The notes under the pieces are model-generated. The model did not search any database, was not told where the DNA came from, and worked only from the letters and a program-made list of their open reading frames with translations. This document shows positions 8,114-16,508 of a stretch of 64,000 nt of DNA, one piece after another. The translations under genes were made by a program, and so were the position numbers. This DNA is from Anaeromassilibacillus senegalensis (lineage in GTDB: Bacteria > Bacillota > Clostridia > Oscillospirales > Acutalibacteraceae): contig NZ_JAFBIT010000002.1 of assembly GCF_021531715.1 (NCBI RefSeq), forward strand, positions 186,001 through 250,000, written 5' to 3'. How positions within the stretch are numbered: position 1 is the first letter of the stretch; every line of letters begins with the position of its first letter.

Positions 8114-8788
8114 ATGAAGGAAGATATGATGATTGCAAGGCTCTATGACCTGCGCGGCACGCTCGCGCGCCCGCTGCTCGAAAACCTGACGTACCCGTGG
8201 GAGGCGCTGCCGCTGATCGGCTCCTTTATCGTGGAGTTGGGCAAGACGCTCTCGCCCGCGGAATACGAGCTGCGCGGCGAGAACATCTGGGTGGCGAAGA
8301 GCGCGAAGCTCTACCCGAACATCTACATCGCGGGCCCGGCGATCATCGGGCCGAACACCGAAGTGCGCCCCGGCGCGTTCATCCGCGGCAACGCGCTGAT
8401 CGGCGCGGGCTGCGTCGTCGGCAACTCGACGGAGATCAAGAACGCGATCCTCTTCGACGGCGCGCAGGCGCCCCACTACAACTACATCGGCGATTCGATT
8501 CTCGGCTGCAAGGCCCACACCGGCGCGGGGGCGATCACCTCAAACCTCAAGCAGGATCACTCCCCGGTCACCATCCGCACGGACGGCGAGCGCGTGGAGA
8601 CCGCGATGCGCAAATTCGGCGCGATGCTCGGCGACCATGTGGAGATCGGCTGCGGCAGCGTGCTGAACCCGGGCACGGTCGTCGGGCGCGGCGCGCGCGT
8701 GTACCCGCTCTCGATGGTGCGCGGCTTCGTTCCGGCGCACAGCATCTATAAGCGCGCCGGGGAAATCGCCGAAATCCGGGATGCATAA
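8114..8788 (+). CDS. Left-handed beta-helix (GlmU-C-like) acyl/nucleotidyltransferase family protein
   Basis: A 224-residue protein dominated by hexapeptide repeats of left-handed parallel beta-helix transferases (for example AGPAIIGPNTEVRPGAFI and VVGNSTEIKNAI). The KAHTGAGAITSNLK and HVEIGCGSVLNPGTVVG parts resemble the acetyltransferase half of GlmU, and such proteins are often labelled UDP-N-acetylglucosamine pyrophosphorylase-like. There is no N-terminal nucleotidyltransferase domain, so it is not a full GlmU. The ATG at 8114 follows AGGAGG. It is first in a run with the FHA-FtsW and PBP genes, which suggests a link to envelope sugar metabolism, but the substrate is unknown. Confidence 0.75.
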   Translation: MKEDMMIARLYDLRGTLARPLLENLTYPWEALPLIGSFIVELGKTLSPAEYELRGENIWVAKSAKLYPNIYIAGPAIIGPNTEVRPGAFIRGNALIGAGCVVGNSTEIKNAILFDGAQAPHYNYIGDSILGCKAHTGAGAITSNLKQDHSPVTIRTDGERVETAMRKFGAMLGDHVEIGCGSVLNPGTVVGRGARVYPLSMVRGFVPAHSIYKRAGEIAEIRDA

Positions 8789-8803
8789 GGAAAGGACTGC
8801 TCT

Positions 8804-10867
8804 ATGCTGGAAACCATCTCGAATCTCATCGCGCGCGTGCTGAGCTCCAGCCTGCTCTCGACGGTGCTGCTGCTCGTGCGGGCCGTGACGCCCATTTTCG
8901 CGCTGTACGTCGTCTGGCGGTGCTACACGTCGTTCAAGAAGGGACAGCGCCGCAAGGACCCGGTCATTCTGCTGGAGGACGCCGCCACCGGCGCGCGCTT
9001 CCCGGTGCTGTACTGGGAAAACTCCATCGGCCGCAGCCGCAGCTGCGACATCCAGATTCCGGACGAGGCCGTTTCGCGCGACCACGCCGTGCTGATGCGC
9101 CGCGAGGAGGGCTGGTTCGTCTGCGATACCGGCTCCCACGGCGGCACCCGCGTGCGAAACCGGCTGATTGAGGAGCCGACGCTCGTGGAGATCGGCGACA
9201 AGATCAAGCTCGGCACGACGACGCTGATTCTGCGCAGCACCGAGGAATCCCCGCAGAAAAAGCGCCGCTTCTTCACCGGCTTCTCGAAGGAGGCCGCCTC
9301 GCCCTTCAAGCTCATGGCGTACGTCACGCTCGTGCAGCTTTCGATGACCGTGCAGCTCATGCTGGGCATGGGCGAATTCCACCTGTACCCCGTCGCGCCG
9401 TTTGCGATTCTGTTTTTCGCGGGCTGGGCGCTGTATTTCTTCTCGCGGCGCATCTTAAAGCGCGTCAGCTTCGAGATTGAGACCGTCGCGCTGCTCCTCA
9501 GCAGCATCGGCATTCTGCTTTTGAGCGGCGAGGGGCTGGACGCCATCAAAATGCAGGTGGCGGCGTTTGGCATCGGCATCGTGCTGTTCTGCTTCCTCGT
9601 CTGGTTCATGAGCGACCTCGAGCGCGTGATGAAGGTGCGGCTGTACATCGCCATCGCGGCGATTCTGCTCTTTGCCGTGAACCTCGTGCTCGGCACAGAG
9701 CTCAACGGCTCGAAAAACTGGATCATCCTCGGCCCGGTCAGCTTCCAGCCCTCCGAGCTGATTAAGATCGCGTTCGTATTCGTCGGCGCTTCGACGCTCG
9801 ACCGCCTGCAGACGAAAAAGAACATCACGGAGTTCATCGTCTTTGCGGCCATCTGCCTCGCGTGCCTCTTCATCATGCGCGATTTCGGCACGGCGCTGAT
9901 CTTCTTCGCGTGCTTTTTGATCATCGCGTTCATGCGCTCGGGCAGCTTCCGCACGATCTTCCTGATCCTCGCGGCGGCGTGCTTCGGCGTGTTCCTGATT
10001 TTGCAGTTCAAGCCGTACGTCGCCCAGCGCTTCGCGGGCTGGATGCACGTCTGGGAGCACACGCAGGACAGCCTCGGCTACCAGCAGGTGCGCACGCTTA
10101 CATACATCGCGAGCGGCGGTTTCTTCGGTATGGGCCTCGGCAACGGCTGCCTGAAATACATCGCCGCCGCCGACAGCGACCTCGTCTTCGGCATGCTCTG
10201 CGAGGAGCAGGGCCTTGTGATGGGCCTTGTGGTGCTGCTGGCCATCGCGCTCTTGATTCTCTACGCGCGCAGCGACGTGACGCGCAGCCGCTCGACGTTT
10301 TACGCGATTGCGGCCTGCGCCGTGGCCGGTATGCTGCTGTTTCAGACGTGCCTCAACGTCTTCGGCCCGACCGACGTGCTGCCGCTGACCGGCGTGACGC
10401 TGCCGTTCATCAGCGCGGGCGGCTCGAGTATGATCTCCGTCTGGGGGCTGATGGCGTTCCTCAAGGCCTCCGACGAGCGTACCTACGGCGCCCGCCGCGC
10501 CCGCAACGGAGTCGCGGAGTCGTTCGTTGACACGAACTTCGCCGGTGTAGGAAATCCATCCGGCAAACGCGGACGGGGGTATACTGCCGATAATTCTGCC
10601 GGGAATGCCGGGAGAGTCTCAAGAACGCGAGCACAGCAGTCCGAATTCGATGATACGAGCGAGGCCCGCCGAGCGACCACGCGGACAAACGCATCGGGGC
10701 GTCCCCGCCCCCGCCGCATGGAAGTAAACATACCGGATGAAAAGCTCTCGCCCGGGAGAGCCCCGAGAACGCGAGCACAGCAGTCCGGATATGATGATAC
10801 GAGCGAGGCCCGCCGAGCGACCACGCGGACATCCGCCGCGGGCCGTGCCCGCAAAAGGAAGGAGTGA
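8804..10867 (+). CDS. FHA domain fused to FtsW/RodA/SpoVE glycosyltransferase
   Basis: A 687-residue SEDS-family protein. It has one N-terminal membrane segment (about 13-38), a phosphothreonine-binding FHA domain at about 60-145 (IGRSRSCDI and VSRDHAVL are its signature), then a multi-pass FtsW/RodA domain at about 165-560. That domain ends with the typical TGVTLPFISAGGSS motif. SEDS proteins polymerise lipid II into glycan strands with a partner class B PBP, and such a PBP is the next gene. The FHA part implies control by a Ser/Thr kinase. The C-terminal 130 residues are Arg-rich, low complexity and carry an internal duplication encoded by a 79-bp direct repeat. ATG follows GGAAAGGA. Confidence 0.9.
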   Translation: MLETISNLIARVLSSSLLSTVLLLVRAVTPIFALYVVWRCYTSFKKGQRRKDPVILLEDAATGARFPVLYWENSIGRSRSCDIQIPDEAVSRDHAVLMRREEGWFVCDTGSHGGTRVRNRLIEEPTLVEIGDKIKLGTTTLILRSTEESPQKKRRFFTGFSKEAASPFKLMAYVTLVQLSMTVQLMLGMGEFHLYPVAPFAILFFAGWALYFFSRRILKRVSFEIETVALLLSSIGILLLSGEGLDAIKMQVAAFGIGIVLFCFLVWFMSDLERVMKVRLYIAIAAILLFAVNLVLGTELNGSKNWIILGPVSFQPSELIKIAFVFVGASTLDRLQTKKNITEFIVFAAICLACLFIMRDFGTALIFFACFLIIAFMRSGSFRTIFLILAAACFGVFLILQFKPYVAQRFAGWMHVWEHTQDSLGYQQVRTLTYIASGGFFGMGLGNGCLKYIAAADSDLVFGMLCEEQGLVMGLVVLLAIALLILYARSDVTRSRSTFYAIAACAVAGMLLFQTCLNVFGPTDVLPLTGVTLPFISAGGSSMISVWGLMAFLKASDERTYGARRARNGVAESFVDTNFAGVGNPSGKRGRGYTADNSAGNAGRVSRTRAQQSEFDDTSEARRATTRTNASGRPRPRRMEVNIPDEKLSPGRAPRTRAQQSGYDDTSEARRATTRTSAAGRARKRKE
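10609..10831 (+). repeat. 79-bp direct repeat, two copies 144 bp apart, inside the ftsW-like 3' end
   Basis: Copy 1 spans 10609-10687 and copy 2 10753-10831, with few differences. The 144-base offset equals 48 codons, so the frame is kept and the peptide (R)TRAQQS.(F/Y)DDTSEARRATTR is duplicated. The stretch is unlike the conserved part of the gene and could be copies of a dispersed intragenic repeat. No third copy was noticed in this window. Confidence 0.8.
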
Positions 10868-10873
10868 CGCAGG

Positions 10874-12202
10874 ATGAAAACCACCGGCTTCCGTTCATTC
10901 GTCTTATATATTCTGCTGTTCGCCTTTCTCGGCGGGCTGGGCTGGTTCGGGCTGAACCTCGTGCTGAACGGCTCGGAGTGGGCCTCGCAGCCGTATAACG
11001 GCCACATCTACGGCGAGGACACGGCGGTTTCCGCCGGCACGATCACCGACCGCAGCGGCATGATCCTCGCGCAGACCGTGGACGGCACGCGCATCTACGC
11101 CGAAAGCGAAAGCGTCCGCCGCTCGCTGCTGCACACCGTGGGCGATTCCAGCGGCTACATCGGCACTGCCGTGCAGGCCGTGCACCGCTCGAAGCTCGTC
11201 GGCTACAATCTGCTCACGGGCCTCAACCACACGGTGCTCACCGATTTCAGCAGCAGCATGCAGCTCACGATCGACGCCAACGCGAACGCCGCGGCGTACA
11301 ACGCCTTTGACGGGCGCAACGGCTCGGCATTCCTCTACAACTACAAGACCGGCGAGGTGCTGGTGAAGATCAGCGCGCCGGGCTACGACCCGATGGACGT
11401 GCCCGGGGATCTGCTCGAAAACGAGGCGTACGAGGGCGTTTTCCTCGACCACACGCTCTCCTCCAGCTACACGCCCGGTTCGATCTTCAAGCTCGTGACC
11501 GCCGCCGCCGCGATGGAGTACCTGCCCGACTGGGACACCCGCACCTATACCTGCGAGGAGGTCTACGGCATCGGCGACAGCCGCGTGACCTGCCTGAATT
11601 ACCACGGCGAGCTGAATCTTTCGCAGGCGCTCGGCTACTCGTGCAACATCTATTTCGCGCAGCTCGCGCTCGATATCGGCGCGGACAAGCTGCAGGAAAA
11701 GGCCGAGGAGATGGGCTTTGGCGCATCGTTCTCGTTCGATTCCGTCACGACCTGCAAAAGCACGATCGATCTCTCCGGCGCGAGCGATCTGGAGCTGGCG
11801 TGGAGCTCTGTGGGCCAGGCCGACGTGCTCGCGAACCCGTACCACATGGCGCTTCTGATGGGCGCGATTGCAAACGGCGGCAAAACGCCCGAGCCGTACC
11901 TCACCGGCCGCGGCACGGGCACTTCGTACACGCTGACCGATTCCGCCACCGCCGAAGCGCTCCACAGCATGATGCGCAATAACGTCGCGAATTACTACGG
12001 CGATTACCTCTTCAACGGCTACACGCTCTGCGCCAAGACCGGCACCGCCGAGCTGGACGGGAAGAACCCGAACTGCTGGATCGTCGGCTTCTCGGACGAC
12101 GCGTCCATGCCGTATGCCTTCGCCGTCTGCGTGCAGGAGGGCACCTCCGGTCTTTACACGGCCGGTCAGGTCGTCGCCGCTGCGCTGGACGCCATTTCAT
12201 AA
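10874..12202 (+). CDS. Class B penicillin-binding protein (PbpA/FtsI-like transpeptidase)
   Basis: A 442-residue bitopic membrane protein: one N-terminal membrane anchor (about 8-31), a short pedestal region, and a penicillin-binding transpeptidase domain. The three active-site motifs are present: SIFK (S203, K206) in YTPGSIFK, SCN (256-258), and KTG (388-390) in AKTGTAE. It crosslinks peptidoglycan outside the membrane, and its place six bases after the SEDS gene marks it as the cognate partner of that glycosyltransferase. It is shorter than most division PBPs and closer in size to the PbpA type of actinobacteria and clostridia. The ATG follows AAGGAAGGAGTG. Confidence 0.92.
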   Translation: MKTTGFRSFVLYILLFAFLGGLGWFGLNLVLNGSEWASQPYNGHIYGEDTAVSAGTITDRSGMILAQTVDGTRIYAESESVRRSLLHTVGDSSGYIGTAVQAVHRSKLVGYNLLTGLNHTVLTDFSSSMQLTIDANANAAAYNAFDGRNGSAFLYNYKTGEVLVKISAPGYDPMDVPGDLLENEAYEGVFLDHTLSSSYTPGSIFKLVTAAAAMEYLPDWDTRTYTCEEVYGIGDSRVTCLNYHGELNLSQALGYSCNIYFAQLALDIGADKLQEKAEEMGFGASFSFDSVTTCKSTIDLSGASDLELAWSSVGQADVLANPYHMALLMGAIANGGKTPEPYLTGRGTGTSYTLTDSATAEALHSMMRNNVANYYGDYLFNGYTLCAKTGTAELDGKNPNCWIVGFSDDASMPYAFAVCVQEGTSGLYTAGQVVAAALDAIS

Positions 12203-12209
12203 CCGATCA

Positions 12210-12235
12210 GACTCCTCTGCGTGGGGAGCCTTTTT
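12210..12235 (+). terminator. Terminator after PBP gene
   Basis: GACTCC and GGGAGCC form a short stem with one mismatch around eight bases, followed by TTTTT at 12231-12235, just past the PBP stop. Confidence 0.6.
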
Positions 12236-12248
12236 CCTGCAGCAAGAC

Positions 12249-12284
12249 GCAACGAAGCCCGGGGTCGCCCCCGGGCTTCGTTGC
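12249..12284. terminator. Perfect 16-bp GC-rich hairpin between convergent genes
   Basis: GCAACGAAGCCCGGGG (12249-12264) pairs perfectly with 12269-12284 around a 4-base loop. It lies between the convergent PBP and HtrA genes. Neither side has a clean T run, but a stem this strong probably stops or stabilises transcripts from one or both sides. Confidence 0.65.
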
Positions 12285-12328
12285 TTGAAAAAGGAGATTT
12301 ATGAAAAAGACTCGTACTCGAAATTGGG

Positions 12329-13684
12329 TTACTCTCCGGTGTATTCGGAGAGCTTCAGCTCGATGGTGAGCGTCTTGTCGCTCGACGAGCGGTACACCTC
12401 AAGGGAAACCGTCTCGCCCGGCTTCTTGTCGTTGATCACGGAGCGGATCACCGCTTCGCTCTCAAGCGCCTGGCCGTCGATCGATGTGATCACGTCGCCG
12501 ACCTCAAGGCCCGAAGCCTTGGCACTCGGCGTGTTGAGCTGGCCGACGTATTCGCCCTGCGGCAGGCCGTAGAAGCGGCCCGTGAGGGCATCCACATACT
12601 GGCCGGAGATGCCGAGCATCGCTCTGTCCTTGACGTAGCCGTACTGGATCAGGTCGGAGATAACCGGCTGCGCGGTATCCGTCGGAATCGCAAAGCCGAG
12701 GCCCTCATAGCCCGTGGCGGAAATCTTCGCCGAGTTGATGCCGATCACCTGACCGTAGCCGTTGACGAGCGCGCCGCCGGAGTTGCCGGGGTTGATCGCC
12801 GCGTCGGTCTGGATGTATTCCATCGTGTAGCCGGTGGAGCTGTTGGTAATGGCGCGGTTGAGCGCCGAAACGTAACCGATGGTCACGCTGGAGCTGAGCT
12901 CATAGCCGCCCGGATTGCCGATTGCAATCACCTTGTCCGCCACGCGCAGATCCTCGGAGGAACCAAACTCTGCGACGGTCAGGCCGGTCGCTTCAATCTT
13001 GATGACGGCCAGATCCGTCAGCGTATCGCTGCCGACCAGCTCCGCCTCATACTTCGTGCCGTCCGACAGGATGACCTTCAGCGATGTGGCGCCTTCCACA
13101 ACGTGCGCGTTCGTCACGATGTAGCCGTCCTCGCTGAACACAATGCCGGAGCCCTCGCCCGCCGGGGAAACATCGCTGTTGTCCATGGCGGCCTGCAGGA
13201 AGCCGTAGCGCTCGGAAACCTGATAGTTCTGGATGCATACGACGGACGGAATCAGCTTTTCGGCGATATCCTGATCGCTCAGTGCGGAGACCGTGCCGGT
13301 TGTTTCCGGCTCGCCGCTGACGACGCGCGAGATCGTGAAGGCTGCGCCGTCGCCTGCCGTCTGCACCTGAACGACGCCGTTCTGAATCAGCAGGACGAAC
13401 ACGCCGAGCGTTGCCGCCGAGGTGATCGCACAGCAAAGCACGACCGCCAGAATTTTCAGCGCAAGCTTTGCGCCGTGCTTTTTTTTCGGCGCCGGGGCAG
13501 GATAACCGCCGGGGTGATAGCCGCCTGTCGGCTGGCTGTTCCACGTATAGGCGGGTGCTGAGGGGCGTTCGCTGTATGGGGCGCCGTACGCATACGGCGG
13601 ATTGGTTGAAGCGTTTGTGTTTTCCGGTCTTGATCCGCTTGTCGAGTCAAAACCGTTTTGGAATTTCTCATGATTGTCGCTCAT
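12329..13684 (-). CDS. htrA: HtrA/DegP-family serine protease with PDZ domain
   Basis: A 451-residue membrane-anchored protease. A Pro/Gly/Tyr-rich cytoplasmic stretch (1-68) is followed by one membrane helix (about 73-100), a trypsin-like domain and a C-terminal PDZ domain (about 355-445). The catalytic triad is visible: H194 in TNAHVV, D224 in LTDLAVIK, S302 in NPGNSGGAL. Such proteases degrade or refold misfolded proteins outside the membrane and are usually stress induced. ATG at 13684 follows AAAGGAG. It is monocistronic with a clear promoter. Confidence 0.95.
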   Translation of the reverse strand: MSDNHEKFQNGFDSTSGSRPENTNASTNPPYAYGAPYSERPSAPAYTWNSQPTGGYHPGGYPAPAPKKKHGAKLALKILAVVLCCAITSAATLGVFVLLIQNGVVQVQTAGDGAAFTISRVVSGEPETTGTVSALSDQDIAEKLIPSVVCIQNYQVSERYGFLQAAMDNSDVSPAGEGSGIVFSEDGYIVTNAHVVEGATSLKVILSDGTKYEAELVGSDTLTDLAVIKIEATGLTVAEFGSSEDLRVADKVIAIGNPGGYELSSSVTIGYVSALNRAITNSSTGYTMEYIQTDAAINPGNSGGALVNGYGQVIGINSAKISATGYEGLGFAIPTDTAQPVISDLIQYGYVKDRAMLGISGQYVDALTGRFYGLPQGEYVGQLNTPSAKASGLEVGDVITSIDGQALESEAVIRSVINDKKPGETVSLEVYRSSSDKTLTIELKLSEYTGE

Positions 13685-13703
13685 GATCCCTTGCTCCTTT
13701 CAC

Positions 13704-13732
13704 ATAATACCACATTCCGAACGATTTTTCAA
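13704..13732 (-). promoter_or_regulatory. Sigma-A promoter for htrA
   Basis: Minus strand: TTGAAA (13732-13727), 17-base spacer, TATTAT (13709-13704), about 20 bases before the start. Confidence 0.7.
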
Positions 13733-13809
13733 CTATTATTTTTCCCCGTTCGGATTGATTCTATTATCGCGGTGTTATGTGAATTTCATGTGAAGCAAAA
13801 CGGACTTTT

Positions 13810-14964
13810 TCATGAAAGATTTTCCCCGGCCCGCACGACGCCATCCACAAGAACGGCCCGGACGGTGGAGGAAACAGCGTCCCACGTGCCGTCCATCAGG
13901 ACAAGGTCGGCGTCCTTGCCGATCTCAATGGAGCCGACGCGGTCCGAAACGCCGATGTGCTCGGCCGGGTTGATCGTGATGGCGCGGAGCGCGTCGAAGG
14001 AATCCATGCCCGCCTTGACGGCCAGCGCGGCGCACAGCGGCAGATAGCACTGCGGGATGACCGGCGAATCCGTGATGATGGAGACGTGGCAGCCGGCCTT
14101 TGCGAGCACGCCGGGCGTCGCGAACGTCTTGTTGCGCAGCTCGAACTTCGTCGGGTGCGTCAGCGACGGCCCGACCGCGACCGGGAAATGCTCCGCAGCG
14201 AGCGCTTCGGCGATCAGGTGGCCCTCGGTGACGTGCTCCAGTGTGAGCCGCACGCCGAATTCCTTCGCGATGCGAATGGCCGTGAAGATGTCGTCCGCGC
14301 GGTGCGCGTGCGCCTTGAGCGGGATCTCGCCGTGCAGCACCGGCAGGAGCGCTTCGAGCTTGAAATCGAGCGCCGGGCGCTTCGCGGGGTCGTCCCCCGC
14401 CGCCCGCTTCTTTTCGTCGTACTCGCGCGCCTTCATCAGCGCCTCGCGCAGCTTCGCCGCCGTGGACATGCGCGAGTAGTTGTTTTTGTCCTTGTAGCAG
14501 CGCTTCGGGTTTTCGCCGAACGCGCATTTCATCGCCGCGCGCGGGCTGACGATCATATCGTCCACGCGGCTGCCGTACGTCTTGATGACCGCAAACTGGC
14601 CGCCGAGCACGTTCGCGGAGCCGGGGCCGGTGCAAACCGTCGTGACGCCCTCGGCGAGCGCCTCGCGGAACGCCGGGTCCATCGGCTCGATGCCGTCGAT
14701 GGCGCGCAGCTGCGGGGTGAGGATATCCGTCATTTCGTTGACGTCGTCGCCCTCAAAGCCGATGCCGCTGCCGTCGAGGCCGATGTGGCAGTGCGCCTCG
14801 ACAAAGCCGGGGTAAATGTTCAGCCCCGTGGCGTCCAGCACCGGGCAGTCCGCCGCAAGGTTTTCGCCGATCGCGGCGATCTTGCCGTCCTGCACCAGAA
14901 TGTCCGCCGCGTACGGCTCGCGGTGGATGGCGTCGTGAATCCAGCCGTTTTGAATGAGAAGCAT
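13810..14964 (-). CDS. Amidohydrolase family metal-dependent hydrolase
   Basis: A 384-residue TIM-barrel amidohydrolase, similar to the imidazolonepropionase/dihydroorotase-like branch. Metal ligands can be picked out: the HCH of VEAHCHIG after strand 1, H of LKAHAHRADD, H of LTLEHVTEG, and the aspartate in IITDSP. The C-terminal beta-sandwich part reads IGKDADLVLMDG, as in deacetylases and dihydropyrimidinases. The ATG at 14964 follows GGAGGG; a TTG six codons upstream overlaps that site and was rejected. The substrate is not evident and the gene stands alone. Confidence 0.85.
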   Translation of the reverse strand: MLLIQNGWIHDAIHREPYAADILVQDGKIAAIGENLAADCPVLDATGLNIYPGFVEAHCHIGLDGSGIGFEGDDVNEMTDILTPQLRAIDGIEPMDPAFREALAEGVTTVCTGPGSANVLGGQFAVIKTYGSRVDDMIVSPRAAMKCAFGENPKRCYKDKNNYSRMSTAAKLREALMKAREYDEKKRAAGDDPAKRPALDFKLEALLPVLHGEIPLKAHAHRADDIFTAIRIAKEFGVRLTLEHVTEGHLIAEALAAEHFPVAVGPSLTHPTKFELRNKTFATPGVLAKAGCHVSIITDSPVIPQCYLPLCAALAVKAGMDSFDALRAITINPAEHIGVSDRVGSIEIGKDADLVLMDGTWDAVSSTVRAVLVDGVVRAGENLS

Positions 14965-14997
14965 AAGATCAACCCTCCGCAAAAATTTGATGTTCCT

Positions 14998-15026
14998 ATT
15001 ATAGCAAAAAGCTGCCGGGCAGACAA
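14998..15026 (-). promoter_or_regulatory. Promoter for amidohydrolase
   Basis: Minus strand: TTGTCT (15026-15021), 17-base spacer, TATAAT (15003-14998). The -35 falls in the loop of the terminator at 15006-15039. Confidence 0.55.
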
Positions 15027-15039
15027 CCCGCCCGACAGC
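15006..15039 (-). terminator. Terminator of ECF S-component gene
   Basis: On the minus strand GCTGTCGGGC and GCCCGGCAGC form a 10-bp stem (one wobble) followed by TTTTT, 20 bases after the stop at 15059. Confidence 0.8.
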
Positions 15040-15058
15040 CTTTCGATAAATTTTGTGC

Positions 15059-15637
15059 TTACGCCGTGAGCTTTGCGCTCTTCAGCGCCTTCTTGATGAG
15101 CGCCGCGAGCGGGACGGAGATCAGCACCGCCAGAAGGCCGTTGACGCTGCTCGTCGCGAGCTTTGTGATGAGCGCGATGGCCGCCGCCTCCGGTGCGCTG
15201 CCCGCGAGCACCGCTGTGATGTAGGACTTTGCGAGGTACAGGATGATGTACGTCACGCTGCCGGAAACCGCCGCGATGAAGTAGCGCGGGGTGGAGATTT
15301 TGCATTCATTCAGCATGCTGCCGGAGAGCTTGCCGTTGTGCGCGATGATGCCGCAGACGAACGCGAGCAGGAACTTGAAGACGAATGTAAACGGCGCGGA
15401 CGCGACGTACGCCGGGTTCGTCAGGTCATAGAGCATCGCGCCGATGCCGGACGCCAGACCGCCGCCGACCGGGCCCATCACAAAGCCGGAAAGCAGGCAG
15501 AACACGTTGCCCAGGTGGATGCGCGAGATATCGCCCACCGGCACCGGGATCGGAAAGCTCAGATAGTTCGAGACAAAGACGAGCGCGGCGAGCAGGCCCA
15601 CCGTGACAATCTTGTAGATGGAAGTTTTGTTTTTCAT
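15059..15637 (-). CDS. ECF transporter S component, substrate unknown
   Basis: A 192-residue, five-to-six-helix membrane protein with features of energy-coupling-factor substrate-capture proteins. The N-terminus has the short A-rich helix (VGLLAALVFVSNYL), then PVGDISRIHLGNVFCLLSGFVMGP, a pattern common to ECF-S proteins where the GN(V/I) loop precedes helix 3. It should bind a vitamin or similar nutrient and work with a shared EcfAAT module encoded elsewhere. No riboswitch was recognised in the 211-base gap upstream, so the ligand (for example thiamine, folate or queuine precursors) cannot be inferred. Confidence 0.8.
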   Translation of the reverse strand: MKNKTSIYKIVTVGLLAALVFVSNYLSFPIPVPVGDISRIHLGNVFCLLSGFVMGPVGGGLASGIGAMLYDLTNPAYVASAPFTFVFKFLLAFVCGIIAHNGKLSGSMLNECKISTPRYFIAAVSGSVTYIILYLAKSYITAVLAGSAPEAAAIALITKLATSSVNGLLAVLISVPLAALIKKALKSAKLTA

Positions 15638-15664
15638 TTTTTATGCCCCCTTTTGGATGCACCC

Positions 15665-15693
15665 AGTATAGCGCGCATCTGGACTTGTTTCAA
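15665..15693 (-). promoter_or_regulatory. Sigma-A promoter for ECF S component
   Basis: Minus strand: TTGAAA (15693-15688), 17-base spacer, TATACT (15670-15665). Confidence 0.75.
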
Positions 15694-15733
15694 TAGCCAG
15701 TTTTTGCATATTATTTAAGGTCAGATGCGCAGG

Positions 15734-15762
15734 TTGCAATTTCTGTCGAAACGCGGTATACT
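15734..15762 (+). promoter_or_regulatory. Sigma-A promoter for HAD phosphatase
   Basis: TTGCAA (15734-15739), 17-base spacer, TATACT (15757-15762); divergent from the ECF promoter. Confidence 0.75.
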
Positions 15763-15848
15763 GGAAGCAGAACAATTATCAGCCACTTCACGGGCGAAGC
15801 GCGCGCGTACAGCCCGCAGGACATCGAACTTTGAAGGGATGGACACAC

Positions 15849-16508
15849 ATGGCAAAGGTAAAGGCAGTCATTTTTGATATGGACGGCACGGTGGCGAACA
15901 CGCTCGCCTCCATCGCAGGCTTCGGCAACGCCGCGCTCAAGGCGCACGGCTTTCCCGAAATTGAAACCGAGCGCTACCGCCAGCTAGTCGGCAACGGCGC
16001 GGACGTGCTGATGCGCCGGATGCTCGCGGCCGCAGGCGCGCCCGGCGATGAAGCGACGGTGCAGGCGCTGCGCAAAACGTACGACGAACTCTACGAGAGC
16101 GACCCGACGCGCCTCGTCGAGCCGTATCCGGGGATTTTGGAGCTGCTGCGCACGGTGCGAAAGGCGGGCGTCAAGACCGCCGTGCTCTCGAACAAGCCGG
16201 ACAACATGACGTGCTTCATCGCGGATGCGCTCTTCACCGGCCTGTTTGACGTCGTGCACGGGCAGCGCGCGGGCATTCCGAAGAAGCCTGACCCGACCGC
16301 CGTGCGCCTGCTCTGCGGAGAGCTGGGCGTCACGCCCGGGGATTGCCTTTACGTCGGCGACAGCGGCGTGGACATGCAGACCGGCGCGAACGCAGGCATC
16401 GTCACCGCAGGTGTGACGTGGGGCTTCCGGGGGGCGGAGGAGCTGAAAGAAAACGGCGCCGTCCACCTTGCAGACGACGCCGAAGCCCTGTTAAATTTGA
16501 TTCTTTAA
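15849..16508 (+). CDS. HAD hydrolase, phosphoglycolate phosphatase-like
   Basis: A 219-residue HAD-superfamily phosphatase with a C1-type cap. Motif I is FDMDGTVANT (nucleophile and acid aspartates), motif II is VLSNKP, motif III the lysine in PKKPDP, and motif IV YVGDSGVDMQTGANAG. This layout fits phosphoglycolate phosphatase/PpaX-type enzymes, which remove phosphate from small metabolites; the actual substrate is uncertain. The ATG at 15849 follows GAAGGGATGG. Its stop codon overlaps the stop of the convergent sortase gene by four bases, so no separate terminator exists here. Confidence 0.88.
   Translation: MAKVKAVIFDMDGTVANTLASIAGFGNAALKAHGFPEIETERYRQLVGNGADVLMRRMLAAAGAPGDEATVQALRKTYDELYESDPTRLVEPYPGILELLRTVRKAGVKTAVLSNKPDNMTCFIADALFTGLFDVVHGQRAGIPKKPDPTAVRLLCGELGVTPGDCLYVGDSGVDMQTGANAGIVTAGVTWGFRGAEELKENGAVHLADDAEALLNLIL

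Noticed and set aside
15638-15848. Possible riboswitch before the ECF S component
   Set aside because: The 211 bases hold two divergent promoters and no recognisable TPP, FMN, folate or preQ1 motif.
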